A program made the position numbers and the translations under genes. DNA of 64,000 bases from Tubiluchus corallicola. Its lineage: Eukaryota > Priapulida > Priapulimorpha > Priapulimorphida > Tubiluchidae. A model generated the notes under the pieces. That model had not been told where the DNA came from and made no database searches. It saw nothing but the letters and a program-made list of their open reading frames with translations. Below are positions 1 to 12,066 of the stretch, piece after piece. Numbering within the stretch: position 1 is the stretch's first letter; the number at the start of each line of letters is the position of its first letter. The stretch lies in contig JAQGDQ010000028.1 of NCBI GenBank assembly GCA_030141605.1, forward strand, positions 503,501-567,500. Direction: 5' to 3'.

Positions 1-179
1 GATCATAGATCCTATAATCCCAAGAACAAGGAAGCAGTTGATGACTAAAGTGTTTCCCCACACAGCTGAATTAAACGATGCAAATATACAGTACCTGCCT
101 GTAATTATTTTAAAATCTTTTTCTTAACAGGTACCGAATTAGTTCGCTGCTAAGAGTGTGGCTAACAACAAAAAATTAC

Positions 180-515
180 CTTTTTCATTATGCCAGTTTT
201 TCTTTTGCTGAAGGTGGTATACCTCCTTAATTTGTTATCAATAAATTCCATTTTTATCTTCACTCTTCCTTTGGTTTTCTTTCCAGGTACAACACATGGC
301 TGCTGTGATTGTTGATTTGTGGCTAAACTCCTAATTTGACCAATGCCCATCGCTTTCGTTTCTTGATCATCGGAGTCGTCATCGGTTTCATGCAAACCAG
401 CGTCAGCTGCAGTTCGTTTGTGCACATTTCTTGATCCATCCATCGACACAACTGTTCCAGGAAACACCATCCCTGGAGGGAAGGTGCTTTGCATTGTGTG
501 CAAATTATTTTGCAT
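180..515 (-). CDS. SRF: Serum response factor, first coding exon (partial gene)
   Basis: This exon encodes 112 residues. Residues 78-112 are the start of an SRF-type MADS box, with GRVKIKMEFIDNKLRRYTTF followed by SKRKTGIMKK, essentially the invariant DNA-binding helix of SRF. SRF is a nuclear transcription factor that binds CArG boxes and drives muscle and immediate-early genes. The N-terminal part (residues 1-77) is low-complexity with an acidic DDDSDD patch and is not conserved. The ATG at 515 is preceded by an in-frame TGA five codons upstream, so the start is well supported. The exon ends with AAG|GTAATT at 180/179, a phase-0 donor inside the MADS box. The rest of the MADS box and the SAM domain must lie left of position 1; they are not visible in bases 1-179. 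Identity is from the family signature; the exon limits are inferred. Confidence 0.9.
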
Positions 516-2010
516 GATAAATACAATTCATCCACTGTCCTTATAAACTTGTTTTCCCGGTGAAAGTTTCGAGTGAGACTCCAAAATAGAAGTGTGTGGT
601 CATTTTCCACAAAAGGGCAATGAAAGTAGTTCCGACATGAGCTGACACCGCCTACAAATTTGTGCGCGCCTATAGTTCTTAACTTAGACAATAACAATTA
701 AAGAAAGCAAGAATACGTTTAATGCCACATCTGTATTTAGCCTAATACTACGCATTACGACAAACTGATACGTTTATCGAAAATGACCAATTAGGCAGTT
801 TTTACTTTTGCATTTTCTATTGCAAGTGCGCTTTGCGACAACACACGTTGGTGAACTGAAGTTTTGCGTTCCAAATATGGCAAGCAAGGCTAACGACAGA
901 TGGAGACACCATAGAGTAAACTTCATTCATCACTCTGAAAAGTTGAAAGCTGAAGTCCGAAGCCGAAGAGTAACGACGACTACTCATGATGAAGCCAAAC
1001 TGGTGCACAAAGATAGTTAAAAAGTATCATTAATAAAAATAAAATATATTGAAGTAAGCACTATTGTTCGACAACTAGGGCTTGCATTATTAATCAATGT
1101 TATTCCTCTTTTTTATTTTAATATTTTTAATAATAGTCACAATGATAATAATTATTAAAGCTGTTTAGATGTCACTTGCGCCTACATAGTTTAAAGGAAG
1201 ACAGGATGAATTTTCGCATACTACCCCATTTTCATGTCCGATAAAAACTATACATTTTAAAACAATTAATACTGCAAAAGCGTTTCTGATAATTAAATAA
1301 TAGATCAGAAACTCAATTAACGCTGGCGAATCCAACTATTAATGACGTCACAAACTAACATAATTTTCAACAGCAAAAATATCCCATTAGCATGTTGCAC
1401 GCGTTTACGAAAGAGAAAATTGAAGTACAGTGCTACTGTAAGAGATTCCGTGTGTTGTTGTTAAAGGCAAGTTTTAAGACAAAAATTCAAATTTCAAATT
1501 AACCGCTGTGCTCACGCATGAGCTGTCGAACGTGTGTAGTTCGCCAGAAACTGACACATCTGAACGTGAGGTACAGCACCTGTTTTTGTGCAATACGTTT
1601 CCTGTAAACTACTGCATGTACATTACAAATGAGTTTCTGTTTTATATTGTATTAGGCAGGTGTTGTTAGAGTATCTCAAGTTAAGACACATTTTCGTAAA
1701 TAAGTATATTTGTAGTCCTCTAAATTATATGTTAAGTTATAAGTAAATTAATGGTAGAAGTTATGCAGAAGCATAATAAATTTTAAAACACTCTAATGAA
1801 TCCGTTTTGAACTCTGAGGTTATGTGTCTGTTCGCTTTATGATATAATAATTAAAATAACTTAGTTGCCGTTGTATTTGTACTCGATCGTATAAACGTAT
1901 TTTATGTTTTAATTTTGAAAGCATCAATGGCACGACACTAGATCGAGACCTTTCGTTTGATATATAGATCGCCGCAAATGGTGCCCTCGTCGAAGCTGTA
2001 GCCTCGAATC
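516..2010. other. SRF 5' flank and AT-rich intergenic DNA
   Basis: The part next to the SRF ATG should hold its 5' UTR and promoter, but I see no convincing TATA box or CArG box. A 70-codon open frame at 808-1020 (plus) has no recognisable domain. The rest is AT-rich and featureless, ending in a short AT run at 2011-2040. Confidence 0.4.
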
Positions 2011-2040
2011 TTATATATATATATATATATAAATAAATAT
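2011..2040. repeat. Short (AT)n microsatellite
   Basis: An alternating AT run grading into AAATAAAT. The following 2041-2880 is AT-rich intergenic DNA with nothing else recognised. Confidence 0.7.
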
Positions 2041-2880
2041 ATCAAGATACCAAGAATATTAATATAATAGATTGTTAAAATTTAACATGATTTTGACTAG
2101 AATCTTTTTTAGAAACGAAATGCTCATTAAGTCATTATTTTATTTTTATTTGCCTTTGTCTTATTAGTTGTGCAACAAGTTGAGAGAGAAGTCTGTATGT
2201 CTGAAAGCATCATAAGAATGAACAGGTCTTTTATCGATTAGACCTACTACAATTGTAATTTGTATAAATTGTAACGTAGGCTACGTAGCTGCAGACATTT
2301 GAGTGCTGGATGCGGCAGTACGCACGTAAAAAAACAAGCAGGGTGTATGTGAAATGAAGTTTCTTGCTGTATGGTTATCGCAAAAAATCCATTTCTTCTA
2401 AAGATTTTCAGATTTTGCGACGGTATTTTTTGAGAAAATACAGAAAAATATGAAAAAATTATCTATAACATTGGTTTGATGGCTGGCCCATTGCAAAATA
2501 CGCAGGCAAATAAAATTGTGTACTTAGACAACGAAGGCGGTTATTATTGTGACGTCACTGGATTACAAAAATAGCCACTCATGCAGAGTCAAATCGATTC
2601 TGTCTATCACTCCATATCTCTATCAATCAACTTTTCCGTCTGCTCTCTACTACTGTAAGTCTGTTGTCTAGTACAAAGGTAGCAACCTGTTGCTTAATTC
2701 TTAACAATTAAGTAATTTGCAGCCTGGTAAACCTATACATTAGTTCTGGTAAGTGGTCGAATAAATACTCTTCTTTCTTCTATTGAATTGACTAGGTAGA
2801 CACCAGACACCTTCAATGCAATAGAAGAATGACTTGGAGAGGTGTTAATTAATCTCGTTGGCATTCTCTTCAAAGACAAG

Positions 2881-2889
2881 AGAGGGAGA

Positions 2890-2973
<84 letters not shown>

Positions 2974-2976
2974 GAC
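2881..2976. repeat. (AG)n microsatellite beside a LINE 3' end
   Basis: About 95 bases of nearly pure AG with GGGAGAG interruptions at the left edge. It directly abuts the 3' tail of the minus-strand LINE remnant that begins just to its right. Confidence 0.9.
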
Positions 2977-2979
2977 TTG

Positions 2980-4740
2980 ATTTTATTTAATTCTTTATTT
3001 CAAACATAAGTTCGTATTATAATTCACGTATATACAACATACAACATCATAAAAATAAAAACCAATACAAACAAATCACACAAGCTTATGTAAACATAAA
3101 AATTACAATAATAGTCTTCACCATTGCTGTCTCATGTGCGATGTAAATTTAGTATCGCTTGCTAAAATCTTCTGGCACATTAAGTTTTCACTGGAATCAA
3201 ATCTTTTCATTAAATTTAACACAGATTTTCTACGTAAAACATCAAAATATATCACGCGAATTTCAACACTCATCTCACGAGCACTGAAATCATATGCATA
3301 TATAAAAAATAATGTTCTTGGCACATTGTGTGGCACATTGTGCGCAATTTTGAGTTTTAAGATATTATAATTATTAAAATGTCTCCAGGTGGGCATGTAA
3401 TAGAACGTATTACAATAAGCATTAAATAGATATCTTTTAACATCAACAGAACAGTAGCTGAATTTTCTAATAAGTTGATTAGCACGACAGTAGTACAAGG
3501 ATCTTTGATTAACAATGTCAAGATCAGCTCGGTTATCATTTGAAATAATATGTCCAAAATATTTTCATTGTCACAGGTGCGTAGAATATTATTATCTAGT
3601 TTGATGTTACCAAACATAAAATTTCTCATGATGTTTGAATTAACTGACATAAGTTTAGTAGCTGTAGGGCCGTAATTGTTGTTGCTAATGAACAAACATC
3701 GTCAACGTACATCAGGTGGTTCATAATCATGTTCGAGATATTGCAACCACTTGGCTGGATGAAAGCTTAACACTTAGATCTTTAAAATAAGAATTAAAAA
3801 GAAAAGGCGACATCTTGCCACCTTAGCATACTCCTTTTCTAATACTGAAAGCTGCGTACTGACTATGTCCCCACCTGACAAACATGTCTTGTTGAGTGTA
3901 ATAAAATGTGAGCAGGCGGTATATAATATTCGGGATTTAAGTCTTTGTGAGCTGAAGAAAAAGTTTGAAGAAATTAACTGTATCAAATGCCTTTGACGCG
4001 TTTATCAAAACAATGTGAACAGAGCTATCACGACTAATGTAGTAGTCAATTATTTCCTTTAATGGGCTTATGCAAATTTCGGTGCCAAGTTTTCCTACAT
4101 TGCCAAACTGATTAGGAGTTGTTGGAATATGCTCTTTGTATCTGTTAAGTAATAGTTTCGAGTATTTTGCTAGCAATAGAGTGCAACTGGCCTATAGTTG
4201 TTTGCATCCGTAATATCTTTATTTTTATCTTTCACTAGAGGAATTAATATAGACATCATGAGGGATTCAGGAAGAAAACCATAAATCAAACATGAGCTAA
4301 ATAACAAGGATAAAAGACCCGGCAACATTAAGGAAGAATCCTTAAAATGTTCGGCCTGTTTACTATCTGGGCCTGCAGATCTATGCAAAGTTAGTGTTTC
4401 GATTGCGTCTTGCACTTCTCTAACAGTAAACTTGGGAACAATATGCGTATCTTCTGCAGGGGCCTGGTGCAGTTGCGCTGGGAGATTTCCATTATCAACT
4501 GAATTAAAAAGAACGCGCTAATGCTCCGCCCACATATTACAGATGTTGTTTTCCCCTTTTATATTATTAAAGCTAGAGGGAAGAGGAAGTTTAGAATTAG
4601 CTTTACCTAGCATACGCCAATTGACGTCTAACATAATGTCAATCATTTTCGTTGACTGCCCAATCAGCGTGCAAGTTATTTCACACACCCCTGCAGCAGG
4701 TACGTTCAGGACATTTAGCTATAGCTCCATCTAACACTGT
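2980..4740 (-). mobile_element. Decayed non-LTR retrotransposon (reverse transcriptase half)
   Basis: Read on the minus strand, the pieces fall in order along a LINE ORF2. About 4415-4740 holds the linker before the polymerase. 4170-4415 holds fingers motifs with SAGPDS and NNYRPVAL. 3937-4176 holds QFGNVGKLGTE and the catalytic INASKAFD region (motif A). About 3690-3735 holds NHLMYVDDVC (motif C, YVDD). 3118-3498 holds the C-terminal region with RANQL.RKFSYCS and SAREMSVEIRV. The pieces are in different frames and carry stops, so the copy is dead. The motif layout fits the jockey/CR1/Rex1-like clades of invertebrates and fish; the exact clade is not determined. The same C-terminal region recurs at 18.6-19.4 kb and 32.7-33.4 kb. 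Confidence 0.85.
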
Positions 4741-6560
4741 TATGAAAAATGCTCAACTTTTCATTAGTTAGCGGGAGAAATATTGGCTTGGTTCTAGATT
4801 TTATTATTGTCAATTGAAATCGGAAACGAATTAATGGAAATATATAGTCTAGTTTCGTTTATGGGAAGAAATGCACAACACTTACGTCTATGAGTTGCTG
4901 ATTAAACCATTTTGCGACCAAGAAAAAAGGCGCAGTTTATTTTATTTTATGGCATTGCAAGTTGGATAAAAACAACTATTTGATTAACTTTTAACTAAGG
5001 ACAAAACAAAATGTTTTCTTTTCTGGCCAGTTTTTACTTCAGTGAGGTCTTCACAGTCAAAATTAATTCAAATGTGGTCAAAACTTATATTATACATCAA
5101 TGTAATACTAGCTAATTCTACGCTACTTTTCTTGTTATAATCAAGGTTAAAAGATACCATTGGGACTTATTTGACTCGAGCATTCAATATATATGGAATG
5201 GAACAGTCAAATTTATTCTCTTTCCATAGCCTGACAAACGGAAAAATACAAAAACTTAATAAATCTTGCAGACAGGCACATGATCAGTTAATATAGAAAA
5301 AATACATCGCAGGCATGAATGATGTTAGTATGTTCAAAGGCAAGAGAGACTTAATATTTTTGTTGTACATTTATTGTAAAGTGATGCTAACTGGCTTAGT
5401 TTCTTTATTATACTTCGTCTCTGTATTTTGTAGTGCTTTGAAACTTCGTCTCTACATTCTGTTTAAATTGAAAAGTCATTTTTGGCTACTTGAAGTGTTA
5501 ACTTCGTTTAAAAGTAGCTGCTGCTCTGCAAATTTGTGTTGATGAAAAAGTGCAATAAATTTATCTGCTGATTAAACATTAGTTGTGACGGTCATTCTGT
5601 TTAGTTTAGTTTGGTATAGCTTAGACAGTTGTTGTTCAATGTGAGCTGTTGTCCGGAATGCTGCTGAGCGTGCTTACGTTGCAACGGGTGCGGAGCGATA
5701 CACCAATATGTTTGATGTCAATTGACAAAGCATTGTCGTGAATAACTTTTTTTAGACAACAAAGTCATTCCACCCTGGTACAGAGTTCCAAGAGTTTCTC
5801 TTTTTTTCATTAATAGGAAAAGCTTGTGAAGCCGCTGTGCTAAGTGTTAATTATCGCATAATGAAAACTGGTTATTTCTTGCCTGTGTACGTCACTGCTA
5901 CAATGAACATCAGAGCACAGGATTGAAGAGTATGGTACTAATACATCAAGTAAAGCCACATGTGCTATATAATAATAACATTGGCTACATTACTCCAGTC
6001 CGGGGCATGTTTTGCAACATAATTTTGGTTTGAAGCGCTTAGGGCTAATGCACAATTGGTATATACGCGCCAGGAATCATGCTGTCTTCATCAAAAACTG
6101 CAATTAATGGCATGTGATCATGTGCAGTCAGGTCACAATTTATATTAATCACATTAATCAACTTGTTTGCTGCTTCGGTGCTTATAATGTGGCCCAACCA
6201 CGTACGTGTGTTGTGAGCTGCACTTACATAGGTAAAGGTTGTTGAGGGTCGTTGGTTAACATGCGAAATAAAATAATTATTAGCTGAACAATTACCAGCT
6301 AATTCTCAACTATCAACTTTGTTGGATGAGTTTTATAGTCTCCGATGCAGCAAACATAGCTTGACGTAGTTTCTTCAACATAAAGGTCAACAATTACCAA
6401 GACAAAGCCTAAAGTCATCTAAATTATCATTCGATTCACATTCAAAAAAACAAGAGGCAAAGTTTTCCAGGCAGTTTCGTAGAAAACCCTATTATTCTAT
6501 ATTCGTTTTCATACATTAGAACATTATGTTCACCTGGCAGTGATTTTCGCCAGAGAATAG
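4741..6560. other. Intergenic stretch between two LINE pieces
   Basis: AT-rich DNA with only short open frames, such as 5315-5542 (plus), none with a recognisable domain. It separates minus-strand reverse transcriptase and endonuclease fragments, so it may be material inserted into one LINE or old spacer between two. Confidence 0.35.
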
Positions 6561-6800
6561 CTAGACCTCCCTGGAGCGTCTACCATCAAGCAACGCTCTG
6601 GGCAAATCATTGGGCGAAACACCTCTGCCACCAAAAGATGAATGTATTTTAGACAAGTGACCACAGCCCCGCTTAGGCAACATAGTTTCTTGGGTCAGAA
6701 TTATATCAAACTCATTACATAGTTCATTTATGACAAATTTTGACACGAAACTAGTAAATGAGTTACAATTGTAACTTCAATTTTTAGATTTTTTAATACG
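6561..6800 (-). mobile_element. LINE apurinic-endonuclease fragment
   Basis: The minus-strand frame reads YNCNSFTSF, then a short hydrophobic stretch, FDIILTQETML, and later SKIHSSFGGRGVS and LLDGRR. This order is the N-terminal part of the exonuclease/endonuclease/phosphatase fold of LINE ORF2: the residues before the catalytic QE, the QE itself, and the GRP-like turn. Residues after GRR are lost at a stop. Same strand as the reverse transcriptase remnant at 3.0-4.7 kb, and possibly part of the same insertion. 6834-7057 (minus) is a further short open stretch with no clear domain. Confidence 0.6.
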
Positions 6801-7164
6801 CTGTCGCTATTCATGTCAAGACTTTCCATCACTCTAAACAGCAGAACTCATTGAGCCCCAGGAACGTTGATTTGCTGCCAGAAGCGGCAAACTCGCTTGC
6901 GTTGTATTTCCAGCATTAGATGATTGTACGGCATCAACCAAGGATTGCGACTGCTCGGTTGTCCTAGCTGTAGCGTTCTTGTCTTTGCCGGTAGATGCCG
7001 ATTTCGGGGGGAACATGACTTAACAAACAACCCTGCAGGCCATATACTTGGATTCATGATTCCTTCTTTCTCGTCGTTGCCAAAGCAGCTCGCGACAAAA
7101 GCTGTTCCTGGGATGAAACAATGCGAGTTCTGCCCTGGTGTTAAATGTTTTGGCTTGGAATTCT

Positions 7165-7331
<167 letters not shown>

Positions 7332-7374
7332 TCAGAATCGTAAGTCAGTAAATGCTAGGGAAAAGAAAAGATGA

Positions 7375-8300
7375 CAATGAAAATGTTTATTAAATGTCGT
7401 GAAGTGAGGTCACTATGGTCAGAGCGTATTCTTAATGACTAAAGTTTCGACATGCGTGAAGTCAGGATGAGTTACCGTCGAAATGGATAAGTTACCGTTA
7501 GAAAATCGGTTTCTTCTAGGCAATAAATCCGGCCGTAATCCTGTTTGTTACATCATTGAAGAAGAATGTACTCGCATTGGAAAGTAACTGAATCAGTTTT
7601 TGCATGATTTAATAATAACTAGAGAAAAAATTATTCTTTATAGTGAATTGAATCTGTTCTCGCCACAACTATAAATGTTAATTAGGCCCTTTGTTAAGCA
7701 TCGAATTCCGGCTGATAAACGCTCTGAACGGTATTTAAAAACGCTTATTAACGTGGGCTTTTATTAAATATTAAATAAATATTTTTTAAATATTTTTAAT
7801 AAATTATTATTAGCATGGACTTTTATTTACACATAAAACTTGCTTATATAATGTGACTTATTCTTTGCTACACATTTTACTGCGGTTAATATTTTAGTTA
7901 ATTTAAATTTACTCGTTTCCTTGGTAAAAGGGCTGGACTTAAATTGTTAATAGCCGTATCAAATAGCAAATGGGTTGTTGAAAGTCTAGCACCTCGCTAA
8001 CAATAATCATCTCTTGAATGAGTTCACATAAAGCTGGCCCACGCCCAATAAAGGGACTTATCTCCCCCACGCTGACGCTTATTGTGCTGCTCTCTCCTCA
8101 TTTGTGAAGGTGTGAGCACTTTCTCCACCCTTCTCTGCTGTAAATTTACAAATCTGTTAATTAAGACAGACAGGTTAATTGTTCTCTCCTAGGAGTCTGG
8201 GATACCTTAGTACCCCCTCGCCAAACAGAGATGGTTCGACAGGAAATCAGAATAGTGGTAAACTTCTGAAAGAGAGGCACGGGTCTTCCTTACAAAATCA
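7375..8300. other. AT-rich intergenic DNA
   Basis: No open frame, splice-flanked exon or repeat family recognised. An AAATATT-rich patch lies at 7765-7805. Confidence 0.4.
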
Positions 8301-8304
8301 TTTC

Positions 8305-8385
8305 CCGAGATGCATAGCCGAGTGGTTGCTTACCGACCAAAGTTAGGCAACACCGAGCTTGATCAGTAAATGGATGAATGAGCTT
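8305..8385 (+). mobile_element. Small-RNA-derived SINE fragment
   Basis: It starts with a tRNA box A-like TAGCCGAGTGGTTGC at about 8315, then reads GTTAGGCAACACCGAGCTTG and ATCAGTAAATGGATGAATGA. This second part resembles the inner part of 5S rRNA. Related text occurs at 14,495-14,540 and 36,424-36,460. Assignment to a tRNA/5S SINE is inference. Confidence 0.5.
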
Positions 8386-8424
8386 TGTACTAAATATTCA
8401 TTCTGGGCGGTTATCTGGCACACT

Positions 8425-8560
8425 TGCGTCATCATCATCATCGTCGTCGTCGTAGTCATCAATAATAACAACATCATCATTATCACCGTCGTTACCATCA
8501 TCACCATCGTCGTCATCGTCACCATCATCGTCTTCAATTCTTCATCATCATTATTAGAGC
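8425..8560. repeat. Degenerate (ATC)n/(GTC)n trinucleotide tract
   Basis: Imperfect CATCAT, CGTCGT and ACCATC triplets produce hydrophobic or Met/Thr open frames on both strands. These are repeat artefacts. Confidence 0.85.
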
Positions 8561-8585
8561 ATTTTAAAGAGACATTTTGACAAGA

Positions 8586-9275
8586 GAGAGCTTATCCAAA
8601 AGCAGTTTTTTGTGCTCTAGAACAACTTATTTTGCTTGAAACAAATAAGTATTCGCGTGTATTTATAGACCTAGAATCGTTACTTAAAAGATAATTTAAA
8701 ACTTTTTTTGCAGGTCAAAAAAGTATTCTCTGGGTTTTTCTGTATTTCATGCCATTTTGGGGGCATCCGAAACACTTTTACTACAATTTTTTACATGCTT
8801 CAACTTTTGTTTTTTTTGAACTTGTAATTATAAATATCAAATTTCAGTCGGAACAATTTAGACCATTCTAATTATAGTTTGGTGCGCGCATCGTCTGAAA
8901 TTATATAATTTGATTCAATTCGCCTTAGTTGCTACTTAATAATGCATGCTTTGAGATTAAATTTTTTGTCTCATGATAATTTATTCTTATACAAAGGGGG
9001 CAATGTCAATTTTCGCAATTGGTGATATACATGAATATAAAAACTAATACATTACAAAATGCAGACCTTGGATGGGGTAAGGGGAGGGCCTGCAGGTAGT
9101 ATAAGAGCGACTTGTAGAAGTATACCAACCCAATTTCTATATATAAATATATTTTAAAGGCATTTATATCTTTTAAATTAAGATACAAGTCGAAAATACA
9201 ATTTATTAAAAAAAACGAGACAAAATTACTTTAAAAATATTAACGGTTCGTTAACATTACATAAGACTTATATGA
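8586..9275. other. AT-rich intergenic DNA
   Basis: Poly-T-rich and AT-rich. I see no coding exon or repeat family here. Confidence 0.4.
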
Positions 9276-9282
9276 AACGCGT

Positions 9283-9393
9283 AGGCTAAAGTTTGCAATT
9301 CCCACACACAAGAAATTAGTTTTAGAAGCGGATTAGGGTTAGAGTTGCGGTTGGGGTAGGGTTGGTTTAGGGTTAAGGTTAGGGTTAGTGACA
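9283..9393. repeat. Telomere-like dispersed repeat, copy 1 (TTAGGG strand)
   Basis: Degenerate GGTTAGGG units occupy 9330-9393. They are preceded by about 55 unique bases (GCTAAAGTTTGCAATTCC through AGAAATTAGTTTTAGAAGCG). The same flank and array occur in inverted orientation at 14,029-14,147, so this is an interspersed family rather than a chromosome end. Confidence 0.75.
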
Positions 9394-9399
9394 AGGAAG

Positions 9400-10990
9400 G
9401 CAGCCACTTTGGAGTCCTTTCCCACTTTAGAGTCCTCCCCACGAGTCCTTCCCCGTGCTAAGACATTAGCAATTATAAATTTTTTAACTGCAGGTTAATT
9501 AAAACAAATTATTGATAAAGATGGTTTAAAATTTTGTAGGCCTTTCGAAAGGTAATTTCGAAAATTTGAAGGTAAAACTTTCTCAGCCAACACTGACTTG
9601 TTATAATGGTTGTAGATAACATCGTTACTGCGCTGTGTCTCACACTCAGGCGGGTAGAGGAGCTAGGGTGTTGCTGCTCCTCCCTTCGCACCTGCGAGAC
9701 GGCATTTACCTGTTAAAACAGAACTGAGTAAGGGTGGCTGCTCATTCAAAGACGCTGAGTCTCCTCATCCATCTTATCTATCTATAATGATAGATACTCG
9801 CATATGCAGCGTTTGAATTCTTAGATATAGTTACATGACATTGATAAAAGGAAGGAAAGTTATAGTATTATGGCTACACATGCCTAAAGAAGACACGTAT
9901 ACTGGAGACGTGAGTACATAAGTTAATTTTATTTCATTTGTATTTTAAATTAGTCAGTAAAATATTTGAACTGTAATTTAATTTAAACGTATATAAATGT
10001 AGTCGAATAAGCGTATACATGTCAATGTAACGGATATCCTGTAAGATAGTGAAGTACCTTGCCTCATAATTTACGTAGAAAGTTTTTTATTTTTAACATT
10101 AGGTAAAAGTTATCAAAAATAATTAAATTAAACAGGAATTAATGAAAAGGATAAAGTTCAGTTCTAAAGTAATTGCAAATATTTTCAAAGCTGCAAAACA
10201 AACCTGCAAGCATTCTGTCTGTGCCTAATCGCATAAATTCTATGTACATGTACAAAAATATGAACATACAAATTTATAGTTAAAAATGAGTTTAAATAAA
10301 TAAATAAATAGTAAATTTCTATGTACATGTGCAAAATTAATGTGTCTCGAGGCAGCAGTTCAGGGCAAACGAATTGTAAAGTTTCAAGGCAAAAGCTGGT
10401 TATTTCCAGGGCGAAATAATTCTGTTTTAAACTTCCAAAACTTACAATTTCAATATTCTAAAATGTCTTACCGCTTACGTAGTGCACTACCTCTGCTTTT
10501 ACACACTGCAATCAAAGTGTTTCTTGTATGGCGTGCTTTTTTAACTTTTAATAAATTTAAAGTTTTGCAGTTATTCTATTTCATAATACATTTAATGTAT
10601 AAACGATTAGCTATCCTTGAAATATTAAGAAGCATTAATTGAAATGCTTTAATTGCATTGTTTTCGTAATATTTATTTATAATTTTGATAGTTTATTTGA
10701 GTTTTAACAACAACACAATTATACAGCAATCATTTATTTAAACATAACATATAGATACAAGATATTATTAACTATTGTAACAGAGGCACGAAGCCGTCAG
10801 GCCATACAGCAGTCTTCAAGAATTGCAAAAACACAATCAAAAAGGTTATTTAGAATTTATAAATTTCAGCTTCAATGACTTGCTGATTATTCTATTACCA
10901 CTTCTAGTACAAGATCTAATATTTAATAATTTTCGGGTTTTTTTCACTTGAAAATACATTATGAAATTTGTAGTATATAGTCGTTGTCCC
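9400..10990. other. AT-rich intergenic DNA
   Basis: It contains short AAAT runs near 10,297 and a 100-codon unrecognised open frame at 10,340-10,642 (plus). Nothing shows this to be a gene. Confidence 0.4.
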
Positions 10991-10993
10991 TAC

Positions 10994-11209
<216 letters not shown>

Positions 11210-11658
11210 CATCACTATTATTGTTACAGTTTGTTTTCATCTAATGGTCTAGTATTACGTTGTCATTTAGAGAGAATTACTAGTCTACTAAAATAATTTT
11301 GTTGGTTGCCACACAAGTGTACCAACCTTGTAATTGTTATCGTATTTCAACAAGGTTTTAATGAACACTGTTTTTGCCTCACAAAGTGAATGTAGACGTT
11401 TATTACTGATAATTAAACCTACATCATTTACTGCAGATATTGCAAAGTGCAGTGAAGCAGCAAAGCATCTCTTCTCTTTTCAACAAGCATCTTGTGGTTC
11501 TAATTTTTATTCTAATTCAGCTAATAAAATTTCCATCTCTTCGCCTTTAGCAATGACAAAATGTCAGCGTTTTGTTGTCACAGTCTAAAACACTATTTTC
11601 AGCAAATACAATCGAATCTTATTAATAATAATAATTATTATTATCTTATTCTTCTTCT

Positions 11659-11895
11659 CGCATTTTCTTATCGATCATTGCAGTTTCTGTGAAACTTGAA
11701 CAATTACTTAAAATTTAAGTTTTTATTTCATATTAGTTACGGTATGAAATAACGTACCTAATTTGTTTCATACCCGTAGCTAAGGAAATATGGTTATATC
11801 ATACGGTTACGGTTTTTATTTCATAATTAAGAAAGATTAAATTTAAGCTATTGTCGAAGTTGCACAGAAACTGCAATGATCGATAAGAAATGAGC

Positions 11896-11896
<1 letters not shown>
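11659..11896. mobile_element. Foldback/MITE-like element upstream of Vsx
   Basis: The left end contains CTTATCGATCATTGCAGTTT and the right end (about 11,850-11,890) carries its reverse complement. Similarity extends over roughly 40 bases including CATTT, CTGTG and AACTT. The centre holds a smaller palindrome pairing GGTATGAAA with TTTCATACC. The whole about 238-base unit could fold into a long hairpin. No target-site duplication was identified. It ends about 170 bases before the Vsx ATG and is followed by an AT array. Confidence 0.75.

Positions 11897-11898
<2 letters not shown>

Positions 11899-11931
<33 letters not shown>
11899..11931. repeat. (AT)n microsatellite
   Basis: An alternating AT run of about 32 bases immediately after the foldback element. 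Confidence 0.85.
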
Positions 11932-11933
<2 letters not shown>

Positions 11934-12066
11934 GTTTGTTGCTTATATAAAATATAGAACTATAGAAAAGTTCGTGTTCCTAAATATCCTTGAATAATTT
12001 TCCTTTTATTTCAGAAAAGGAACTTACTACTAAACACAAACTCGTTAAATAGTTGACAGTTAAATA

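Noticed and set aside
808-1020. 70-codon open frame beside SRF
   Set aside because: No domain, promoter or splice evidence; an opposite-strand frame of equal quality overlaps it.
9330-9393. A true telomere or chromosome end
   Set aside because: The repeats are degenerate, short and flanked on both sides by ordinary DNA, with an inverted copy nearby.
10340-10642. 100-codon open frame
   Set aside because: Composition is that of AT-rich chance sequence; no motif or gene context.
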